DNA of 34,242 nucleotides from an uncultured Actinomycetes bacterium (lineage in GTDB: Bacteria; Actinomycetota; Acidimicrobiia; Acidimicrobiales; RAAP-2). The translations under genes were made by a program, and so were the position numbers. The notes beneath the pieces are model-generated. The model was not told where the DNA came from, ran no database searches, and was given only the letters and a program-made list of their open reading frames with translations. Where the stretch lies: contig CAINFA010000205.1 in NCBI GenBank assembly GCA_903847955.1, positions 1-34,242 on the forward strand, given 5' to 3'. This document shows positions 9,084 to 16,514 of this stretch, in pieces; the stretch's first letter is position 1, and the number at the start of each line of letters is the position of its first letter.

Positions 9084-11060
9084 CTACCACGCGGCGTGCG
9101 AGGTGCGCTGGCGACGGAGCAGGACGACGACGAGCGCCCCGACGGCCCCGAGGACGGCTCCGAGGAGCACGTCTTGGCCCAGCCGTCCAAGGGTGCTCGT
9201 GGCCGCTTCCACGACCTCCACGTTGCTGGCGTAGCTGTCGGCCAAGTTGGCACCGGTGCCTGCGGCCGAGTTGTACTGGTTGAGGTAGGTCTCGAAGGCG
9301 AGAACGGGTCCCGAGCGCCCGTCGGTGGGGACCGAGTTCGAGAGGTCCACCTCAATGGTGAAGCGCTCGGTGGCGTGTGGGCCGAGCACCGTTGGGTCAC
9401 CGCTACCGAAGGTGCCGTCGATCTGCCCTCCACCACCGGTGGATCCGCTCAGCGCCATCGCAACGAAGCGGTTCGGAGCGGTGCTGGTGGCGTAGCGGAT
9501 CTGGACCTGGTTGGCCTCGACGTTGGGAGAGCGGTTGGTGCCGCCGAAGACCGAGAGGTCGACCGAGGTGTTCTCGAGCGGCACCGACGAGGGGTTCGCC
9601 ACCGTCATGGTGAACCGGGTCGGTGCGGCTCCAGCGACGAGGCGGGTGGGGAAGGTGACGGTGAGCTCGGGAGCCGTCGTGGCGGTGGTCCCTTGGTAGA
9701 TGGTCGACTGGGTCGACTGGCCGCCGATGGACTCGGAGAACAAGATGAAGCACGTGGCGTTGGACCGACTCGCCACGTAGGTGAAGTCGGCACTGCCCGA
9801 GCTGTCGGTGGTGGCCACCGTTGACCGCAGCCGACCACACGCCGCGTCCCCTGTGCTCCGACCGACGCTGGCGTGGACGCGGTCGCCTGCGATGCCATTG
9901 CCCTTTGGGTCGGAGATCTCGACGGAGAGCACCGAGGTCGACGTGCCGCCAGCGGGCAAGGTCGACGGATTGGGGTCGGCGAAGACCGCGGCCACCGTCG
10001 TGGTGCTCGCACCGCGCGCCGCTGGGTGCTCGGCGCGGTCCTGGCTCTGCGCGCACCCCGCCCCGTGGCCGAAGCGTCGGTAGGCGGCGTTGGAGAAGAG
10101 CTCTTGGAGGTAGTAGCGCCCACCGTTGATGACTTGGTTGTACTCGGTGCCGCCTGGATCGCTGGCTGAGGTGGAACCGAGGGATCGTCCGTAGCTGTTC
10201 TCGCACAAGTCCCCGACCTCATTGCCACCGCCGTCGACCCACGCGGTGTTGTCGTTCATGGGGTCGCTCAGCGCCTCGGCCACCTCGTGGGTGAGCGTCG
10301 AGAGCACCCCATCGACGGCGGCTGAGCCATCTGGGTCTTCGCCCGCATCGCAGCCACTTGGCTCGTAGGGGAGGTTGGCGTAGACGACCGTCCCCCCGTT
10401 GCTCGTGAACTCACTGTGGTAGCCGCAGAAGGTGGAGGCGGAGTTCGAGCCGTCATCGGCGATGGTCTCGACGTCGGAGGGGAAGATCACGGCGTACAGG
10501 TGCGAGAGGTCTGCGGTGAGGCCATGGGTGGCCACGAGATGGGTGAGCTCTGCTTGGAGTTGGGCGTCGGTGACACAACGCGTGGTGGGAGCCACCGGCT
10601 GGCAGTGGCTCGGTGGGAACGGATCGGTGTCGATGATCGCTGGTGCCGAACTGAGCTGGTACGACAGGTAGGTGCGGGTGCCGTTGGTGAGCATGTAGTA
10701 CTCATCGAGCACCGAGAACACGTTGCTCGTGGTTCCCGACGCGGCGGCGACGTTGGTGAGGAAGGTGGTGACGGCGCGCCGGTAGGTCTGGTCAATGGCG
10801 TTCGCCGCGCCCGCAGGCTCCCAGAAGATCGGCGTGATGGTCACCCCGCCTGGGCCATTGGTGGCCATGACCGGTCCGCCGCCGTAGCTCAGCGGAGGCA
10901 TGCACCCACTGCAGAACTCGGGCTCGGTGAAGCCCTTGCGGTCGAGGTGTGGCGGTGGTGTGCGAACCTCCGCAGCGCGTGCGGTGGCGAGGTGGCCCGG
11001 TGCTGCGCCGAGCGCAACGACGCCGACCAGCGCCACCACCATCCGCAGTGCGATGCGCAT
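9084..11060 (-). CDS. Secreted EXORDIUM/PHI-1-like protein with Ig-like region and C-terminal membrane anchor
   Basis: Signal peptide; ITPIFWEP, FCGYHSEF, VDGVLSTLTHEVAEALSDPMNDNTAWVD..GNEVGDLCENSYG, GRYYLQELFSNA pattern; C-terminal TM VLLGAVLGAVGALVVVLLRRQR. Confidence 0.65.
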   Translation of the reverse strand: MRIALRMVVALVGVVALGAAPGHLATARAAEVRTPPPHLDRKGFTEPEFCSGCMPPLSYGGGPVMATNGPGGVTITPIFWEPAGAANAIDQTYRRAVTTFLTNVAAASGTTSNVFSVLDEYYMLTNGTRTYLSYQLSSAPAIIDTDPFPPSHCQPVAPTTRCVTDAQLQAELTHLVATHGLTADLSHLYAVIFPSDVETIADDGSNSASTFCGYHSEFTSNGGTVVYANLPYEPSGCDAGEDPDGSAAVDGVLSTLTHEVAEALSDPMNDNTAWVDGGGNEVGDLCENSYGRSLGSTSASDPGGTEYNQVINGGRYYLQELFSNAAYRRFGHGAGCAQSQDRAEHPAARGASTTTVAAVFADPNPSTLPAGGTSTSVLSVEISDPKGNGIAGDRVHASVGRSTGDAACGRLRSTVATTDSSGSADFTYVASRSNATCFILFSESIGGQSTQSTIYQGTTATTAPELTVTFPTRLVAGAAPTRFTMTVANPSSVPLENTSVDLSVFGGTNRSPNVEANQVQIRYATSTAPNRFVAMALSGSTGGGGQIDGTFGSGDPTVLGPHATERFTIEVDLSNSVPTDGRSGPVLAFETYLNQYNSAAGTGANLADSYASNVEVVEAATSTLGRLGQDVLLGAVLGAVGALVVVLLRRQRTSHAAW

Positions 11061-11148
11061 CTCGACCCCTAGGAACCGAGCTCGACGACGTCCATCTGCC
11101 GACCGTACCAGCGGCGCACCGGGGCGCGGCGCTGGGATCGGTCCGGGT

Positions 11149-11976
11149 TCAAACCGACCTTCCGAGCACCCAGCTGATGGCCGCTTCGGCGTCTCCGGGC
11201 TTCCACCCAGGGGTGTAGGGGTGGCGGAGGGCGTAGGCGCCGTCGGCGCTCAAGAACGCCCTGAGCGAGGAGTTCAGCGTGCCCTTGAAGTGCGGAGGAT
11301 TGCCTGAGACGAAGCGGAGGGCTCCGGCCGCATCGATGACGAAGAAGCCGTCGGAGTGGCTAATGTCGTAGGTCAACTTCTCATGGGGCGCCTGCCAGTC
11401 GATCGACGCCGGCTTGCCCTCGGTCACCTTCTGCACCTGCATGCCGAAGAAGTTGGCGAAGGTGTTCTCCGCCGGGTACGCGGCGTCGGCATTGGTGGGG
11501 GTGGGGGTGCCACTGACCGGCGCAGCGGTGGGGACCTCGGTCAAGAACTCCACGTTGGGGTACTTGTTCAGGCCCACCAACTTCTCGTAGGTGCTGAGCC
11601 GGCCGGGGGTGTCGCGGTAGGGGTCGGTGTCGAAGAACAGGATCTCCACGTTGCCGGTGGCCTTGTTGGCGGCGAGCTGCTGGTCGACCATGAGGGCATT
11701 GGCAGAGGTGAACGGGCAGGTGTCGGGGCACAAGGTCAGTAGAGGAAGCAAGAAGATGGTCTTGCCGGCGTAGCTCGAGAGGGAGACCTTGGCACCAGCT
11801 TGGGTGACGAAGGTGAAGTTGGCGACGCTCTTGGGCACCACGCTGTTGGTGGCAGTGCCCACCGTGCCAGCTGGCTGCTTGGGCTTCTGTGCGGCCGCGC
11901 TGGCCGTGGGGCCCGAGATGAGTGCGGCGGTGGCGACGGCGACGGCGAGGAGGCCGGTGATCGGCGAGGTGCGCAT
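11149..11976 (-). CDS. SCO1/SenC-family thioredoxin-fold protein
   Basis: LLPLLTLCPDTCPFTSANALMVDQQLA (CxxxC) and FFDTDPYRDTPGRLSTYEKLVG; signal peptide. Confidence 0.8.
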   Translation of the reverse strand: MRTSPITGLLAVAVATAALISGPTASAAAQKPKQPAGTVGTATNSVVPKSVANFTFVTQAGAKVSLSSYAGKTIFLLPLLTLCPDTCPFTSANALMVDQQLAANKATGNVEILFFDTDPYRDTPGRLSTYEKLVGLNKYPNVEFLTEVPTAAPVSGTPTPTNADAAYPAENTFANFFGMQVQKVTEGKPASIDWQAPHEKLTYDISHSDGFFVIDAAGALRFVSGNPPHFKGTLNSSLRAFLSADGAYALRHPYTPGWKPGDAEAAISWVLGRSV

Positions 11977-11987
11977 GTGATGGTTCT

Positions 11988-12012
11988 ACTACGACCTGTA
12001 GTTGATGTCAAC
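11988..12012. promoter_or_regulatory. Overlapping inverted repeats ACTAC-gacct-GTAGT and GTTGA-tg-TCAAC between divergent genes
   Basis: Perfect 5-bp arms in each dyad; located 11 bp upstream of the SCO start codon. Confidence 0.45.
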
Positions 12013-12021
12013 GCGTCGGCG

Positions 12022-12729
12022 ATGACCCCTCCGCTGAGGTGCGAGACTCGTGCGGTGGAAGACGCCTCGGAATCGGTCGCGCTCCCCGGGACCCCACAGT
12101 TGACGTCCGACGCTCGCCTCGAGGCGGCTGCAGCTCTGCGAGCACTCGGACACGCCTTCATCTCCCACCAAGGTGACGAGGCGCTCCTCGGGGCCATCAC
12201 CGCAACAGCACGACAGCTGACCGAACAGCTCGAGGCCAGTGAGAAGCGCCGCGACGCCATGGCCTCGGCCCGCCGCGCTCACCTCGAGCGGCGAGCGGCA
12301 GGGGAACCCATGCCCCGGTTGATTCCCGGCTCGTTGTTCCCCGACTCACCGATCTCAGGACGTGCCAACCCGATGGGACTCGATGCCCACATCGACCTCG
12401 AAGGGGAGGAGTCGGTGGCCCGGGTGACCCTCGGGCCCGCCTTCGAAGGGGCCCCAGGTCGGGCCCACGGAGGCTACGTCGCTGCCTTCATCGACGAGAC
12501 CATGGGTGGGCTGCTCGTGCGGGTCGGGACCTTGGCGTTCACCGGCCAGCTCGACGTCACCTACCGAGCCCCCACGCCGGTGGGCGCAGAAATCGAGTGT
12601 CGTGCGCACCTCGTTCGCCGAGACGGGCGCAAGCTCTACATCGGCGCCACGGTCACCGCAGCAGGAGTGCTGTGCGTGGAGGCCACGGCACTGTTCATCA
12701 CCGTCGACCCTCGACACCTCGAGGAATGA
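12022..12729 (+). CDS. PaaI-family hotdog thioesterase
   Basis: APGRAHGGYVAAFIDETMGGLL and FTGQLDVTYRAPTPVGAEIECRAHLVRRDGRKLYIGATV; start could be 12022 (ATG) or 12055 (GTG). Confidence 0.85.
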   Translation: MTPPLRCETRAVEDASESVALPGTPQLTSDARLEAAAALRALGHAFISHQGDEALLGAITATARQLTEQLEASEKRRDAMASARRAHLERRAAGEPMPRLIPGSLFPDSPISGRANPMGLDAHIDLEGEESVARVTLGPAFEGAPGRAHGGYVAAFIDETMGGLLVRVGTLAFTGQLDVTYRAPTPVGAEIECRAHLVRRDGRKLYIGATVTAAGVLCVEATALFITVDPRHLEE

Positions 12730-12790
12730 CCACGACCCCGTTGGGGTTCTACGACGTGCCCGATCCCATCGGGTGGAGAGAGGACACACC

Positions 12791-13756
12791 GTGCCAGCCA
12801 TCACCGTAGAGAACCTGCTCGAGCTTCCCGCCCTGCCAGCCTTTGACGCCTCGAGCGCTCGGCTTCGCCCCTTGGTGCAACTCACCACTGCTCCTCGTGG
12901 CGTCGAAGGCGAAGGATTCCCCGTCCGCAGAGCCTTCGCTGGAGTCTCTGACCAAGCGCTCGACCCGTTCTTGCACATGGACCAGATGGGCGAAGTCCAG
13001 TACGCACCGGGGGAGCCCAAGGGCACCCCGTGGCACCCCCATCGGGGCTTCGAGACGGTGACCTACATGATCGATGGGACCTTCGAGCACGCGGACTCCA
13101 TCGGCGGTGGCGGTGTGATCGCCAACGGCGCCACCCAGTGGATGACGGCCGGGGCTGGCATCTTGCACATCGAGCGACCCCCCGAGACGCTCGTTGCCTC
13201 CGGTGGCCTCTTCCACGGCATCCAGCTGTGGGTGAACCTCCCGGCGGCGAAGAAGATGGTGGCCCCTCGGTACCAAGACCTCCTGCCGGGATCAGTCGGC
13301 CTCCTCGCCAGTGCAGATGGTGGCACCTTGCTGCGGGTCATTGCCGGATCTGTGGGTTCGGTGCAGGGTCCGGGTTCGACGCTCACCCCCATCACCATGG
13401 TCCACGCCTCGCTCCAACCTGGATCTCAGGTCATCGTGCCGTGGAACCCGGCCTTCAATGCCTTGGCCTACGTCTTGGCTGGCAACGGCACCGTCGGGGC
13501 GGCGCACCAGCCCATCACCGATGGCCAGCTGGCGGTCTTCGGTGAGGGCGACGCCCTCATGCTGACCGCGGCCAAGACCCAGGACTCGCGCACCGATGCC
13601 TTCGAGGTTCTCCTGCTCGGCGGTCAGCCCATCGGCGAGCCTGTGGCCAAGTACGGACCCTTCGTGATGAACACGCGGGCTGAACTCGTCCAAGCCTTCG
13701 AGGACTTCGAGGCCGGCCGGTTGGGCACCATCCCTGCCAGCCACGACCAGCGCTGA
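12791..13756 (+). CDS. Pirin family protein
   Basis: DPFLHMDQMGEV, HPHRGFETVTYMIDGTFEHADSIGGGGVI and GDVQWM-like GATQWMTAGAGILHIE; GTG start with upstream purine-rich ggagagagga. Confidence 0.93.
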   Translation: MPAITVENLLELPALPAFDASSARLRPLVQLTTAPRGVEGEGFPVRRAFAGVSDQALDPFLHMDQMGEVQYAPGEPKGTPWHPHRGFETVTYMIDGTFEHADSIGGGGVIANGATQWMTAGAGILHIERPPETLVASGGLFHGIQLWVNLPAAKKMVAPRYQDLLPGSVGLLASADGGTLLRVIAGSVGSVQGPGSTLTPITMVHASLQPGSQVIVPWNPAFNALAYVLAGNGTVGAAHQPITDGQLAVFGEGDALMLTAAKTQDSRTDAFEVLLLGGQPIGEPVAKYGPFVMNTRAELVQAFEDFEAGRLGTIPASHDQR

Positions 13757-13771
13757 TCGCTGCTGGTCGTG
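13742..13771. terminator. Hairpin between convergent pirin (+) and thioesterase (-) genes
   Basis: CACGACCAGC ... GCTGGTCGTG perfect 10-bp stem, 10-nt loop containing the pirin TGA. Confidence 0.6.
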
Positions 13772-13777
13772 CCAGCT

Positions 13778-14224
13778 TCAGTGCTCGCGGGGCTCCCGGT
13801 GGAGCAAGAACGTGCCCGTGGCGCGTGAGCTGATCTCCCCAGCTCCATCACGAACCGTGGCTTCTGCGAACGCCACTTGCTTGGTCATCCGCACCACCTC
13901 ACCTCGGAGCACGTAGGCGGTTCCGAGCATGGCGGGCCGCATGGTCTCGCACTTGAGCTCCAAGGTGGCCTTGGTTCGGTCGCGGCCTGTCATCGCAGCG
14001 TTGATGGCGAAGTTCATCGCAGCGTCGAGCAAGAGCGAGTGGATGCCGGCTTGGGCCGTGCCGTGGGGATTGCAGGCCAACTCGGTGGGGACGAAGGTGC
14101 CATCGACCCAGCCCAGGTCCTCACCGTCGACGCCGTAGGCGCTGAAGGCACCCCCGACCAGGTCGATGATCGCCATCCCGCCGTTGCCGAGCCAGCGGTC
14201 CATGTCCTTGAAGCCATCAGCCAT
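13778..14224 (-). CDS. PaaI-family thioesterase
   Basis: NPHGTAQAGIHSLLLDAAMNFAINAAM and TKATLELKCETMRPAM. Confidence 0.85.
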   Translation of the reverse strand: MADGFKDMDRWLGNGGMAIIDLVGGAFSAYGVDGEDLGWVDGTFVPTELACNPHGTAQAGIHSLLLDAAMNFAINAAMTGRDRTKATLELKCETMRPAMLGTAYVLRGEVVRMTKQVAFAEATVRDGAGEISSRATGTFLLHREPREH

Positions 14225-14244
14225 GGGACGACCCTACCGCTCAC

Positions 14245-14273
14245 GTGCCAGTTCGACAGGTGCGACCTATAGT
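14245..14273 (+). promoter_or_regulatory. Possible sigma70-type promoter of thiolase gene (-10 TATAGT)
   Basis: TATAGT at 14268-14273 with weak -35 GTGCCA at 14245, 17-nt spacer. Confidence 0.25.
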
Positions 14274-14325
14274 GAGCCACACCACGAACGGACGGGTCAC
14301 CCGCCGGAGCAGAAGGAGACCCACC

Positions 14326-15501
14326 ATGGTCGATGCAGTGATCGTCGATGCCGTCCGCACCCCAGGCGGCAAGCGCAATGGCCAGCTCAAGGGCTGGCAC
14401 CCCGTCGACTTGGCGGCTGAGACCTTGAAGGCTCTCCAGTCGCGCAACGACTTCGACCCCGCCATCGTTGAGGACTGCTTCACCGGTTGCGTGATGCAGG
14501 TGGCTGAGCAGTCCCTCAACGTCGGCCGCAACGCCGTGCTGGCGGCAGGCTGGCCCGAGTCGGTGCCCGCCACCACCATCGACCGCCAGTGCGGGTCGTC
14601 CCAGCAGAGCCTCCACTTCGCCGCCCAGGGCATCATGGCGGGGCAGTACGACGTGGTCGTCGCCAACGGCGTCGAGGTCATGACCCGAGTCCCGATGGGC
14701 TCTTCGATCGTCAAGGGCATGGGCTTCCCCTTCGGGCCGGCCATGTTCGAGCGCTACGCCGCCATCAAGGGCAACTTCAACCAGGGCCTCGGTGCCGAGA
14801 TGATCGCCGACCAGTGGGGCATCACCCGCGAGGACCTCGACGCCTACGCCCTCGAGTCCCAGCGCCGCGCCGCAGTGGCCACCGCTGAGGGTCGCTTCGA
14901 GCGGGAGATCCTCGCCACCGAGATCCGTGACGAGGAGGGTAACGGCACCGGCGAGTTCGTGACCCGTGATGAGGGCATCCGTGACTCGACCATGGAGGCC
15001 CTCGGCAACCTCAAGCCCGCCTACAAAGAGGGCGGCAAGGTGACCGCAGGCAACGCCAGCCAGATCACCGATGGTGCCTCGGCAGTGCTCGTGATGAGCG
15101 AGACCAAGGCCAAGGAGCTCGGCTACACCCCGCGTGCTCGGTTCCACGCCTTCGCCGTCGCTGGCGTTGACCCCGTGACCATGCTGACCGGACCCATCCC
15201 CGCCACGCAGAAGGTCTTGGCCAAGGCCGGGATGACGATCGACGACATCGACCTGTTCGAGGTCAACGAGGCCTTCGCCTCGGTCGTGCTGGCGTGGCAG
15301 AAGGAGACCGGCGCTGACCTCTCCAAGGTCAACGTCAACGGCGGTGCCATTGCCTTGGGTCACCCCCTCGGCGCTTCGGGCACCAAGCTCATGGCCACCT
15401 TGCTCAACGAGCTCGAGCGCACCGGCGGCCGCTACGGCCTGCTGACCATGTGCGAGGGCGGCGGCATGGCCAACGCCACCATCATCGAGCGCCTGGGCTA
15501 G
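14326..15501 (+). CDS. Thiolase (acetyl-CoA acetyltransferase family)
   Basis: VDAVRTPGGKRNGQLKG, TIDRQCGSSQQSLHFAAQGI, VNVNGGAIALGHPLGASGTK, CEGGGMANATIIERL; RBS agaaggag at 14311. Confidence 0.96.
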   Translation: MVDAVIVDAVRTPGGKRNGQLKGWHPVDLAAETLKALQSRNDFDPAIVEDCFTGCVMQVAEQSLNVGRNAVLAAGWPESVPATTIDRQCGSSQQSLHFAAQGIMAGQYDVVVANGVEVMTRVPMGSSIVKGMGFPFGPAMFERYAAIKGNFNQGLGAEMIADQWGITREDLDAYALESQRRAAVATAEGRFEREILATEIRDEEGNGTGEFVTRDEGIRDSTMEALGNLKPAYKEGGKVTAGNASQITDGASAVLVMSETKAKELGYTPRARFHAFAVAGVDPVTMLTGPIPATQKVLAKAGMTIDDIDLFEVNEAFASVVLAWQKETGADLSKVNVNGGAIALGHPLGASGTKLMATLLNELERTGGRYGLLTMCEGGGMANATIIERLG

Positions 15502-15530
15502 CGCAGGGCTCTCGCTCCACGTTGCACCGT

Positions 15531-15560
15531 CGCTGGCCGTACCTCAGGGTGCGGCCAGCG
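15531..15560. terminator. Bidirectional hairpin between convergent thiolase and crgA
   Basis: CGCTGGCCGTACC-TCAG-GGTGCGGCCAGCG, 13-bp stem with one T-G wobble. Confidence 0.65.
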
Positions 15561-15570
15561 GCGCGTCTGG

Positions 15571-15885
15571 CTAGCGGTAGTTGAACAGCATCGAGAAGCC
15601 GCCAATCGAGATCAGGAACCCGACGAGCAGCCACCACGGGCTGTACGAACCTGGCAAGGCGGTGATGAAGTCGAGCAGGATGATGGCCGCTCCACCGATG
15701 AGTGCGGTCATCGAGGTGGGGAGCCACCAGCGCGGCGAGTGCTTGGTGTCGGTGGGCACCGCCCGGGTGACTTTGCCGGTCTCCTCGGGAGACTTGTAGC
15801 GGCCGACCTTGTCGTTGGAGGGGCCGCCCTTGGCGGTCACCCGTCCCTGATGTCCCTTGGTGCTGGTCGGTCGTCGCTTGGCCAC
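15571..15885 (-). CDS. crgA: Cell division protein CrgA
   Basis: Small basic protein with two TMs (WWLPTSMTALIGGAAIILLDF; YSPWWLLVGFLISIGGFSMLFNYR) beside trpG/pknB as in actinobacteria. Confidence 0.85.
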   Translation of the reverse strand: MAKRRPTSTKGHQGRVTAKGGPSNDKVGRYKSPEETGKVTRAVPTDTKHSPRWWLPTSMTALIGGAAIILLDFITALPGSYSPWWLLVGFLISIGGFSMLFNYR

Positions 15886-15932
15886 GGCCCCACGTTACCG
15901 AAGAAGCCCGTCACGGCCGGTACGCTGCCCAG

Positions 15933-16514
15933 ATGGGTCAGCGCGTGGTGCTCATCGATAACTACGACTCCTTCACCTACAACCTCGTCCAAGAGCTTGG
16001 CGAGCTCGGGGCGTCACCTGAGGTGTACCGCAACGATGCCATCACCATCGAGGAGCTCGAAGCAGCCGCCCCCGATGCCATCGTCATCTCGCCTGGTCCT
16101 GGCCGTCCGCAAGACGCGGGGATCTCGATGGAGGTCGTCGCCCGGCTCGGCGGCGTGATTCCCCTGCTCGGCGTCTGCCTCGGACACCAGTGCATCGGGG
16201 AGGTCTTCGGCGGAGCGATCGTGGCTGCCCCCGTCCTCATGCACGGCAAGGTCTCCTCGATCTCGCACCGCAGCACCGACGTCTTCGCCGGATTGCCCCA
16301 GCCCTTCACCGCCACGAGGTACCACTCCTTGGTGGTGGATCCGGCCACGGTGCCAGCAGAGCTTGAGGTCACCGCTACCACCGACGACGGCAGCATCATG
16401 GGTCTCGCCCACCGTGACAAGGCCATCTACGGCGTGCAGTTCCACCCTGAGTCGATCCTGTCGCCGTGCGGCATGCAGCTGCTGGCCAACTTCTTGGAGC
16501 TCGCCCGGGCCTAG
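15933..16514 (+). CDS. trpG: Anthranilate/aminodeoxychorismate synthase glutamine amidotransferase subunit
   Basis: VLIDNYDSFTYNLVQELGE, ISPGPGRPQDAG, LLGVCLGHQCIGEVFGG, GVQFHPESILSP. Confidence 0.95.
   Translation: MGQRVVLIDNYDSFTYNLVQELGELGASPEVYRNDAITIEELEAAAPDAIVISPGPGRPQDAGISMEVVARLGGVIPLLGVCLGHQCIGEVFGGAIVAAPVLMHGKVSSISHRSTDVFAGLPQPFTATRYHSLVVDPATVPAELEVTATTDDGSIMGLAHRDKAIYGVQFHPESILSPCGMQLLANFLELARA

Noticed and set aside
14014-15363. 449-aa ORF antisense to the thiolase gene
   Set aside because: Antisense shadow of a well-supported gene; no recognisable motif.
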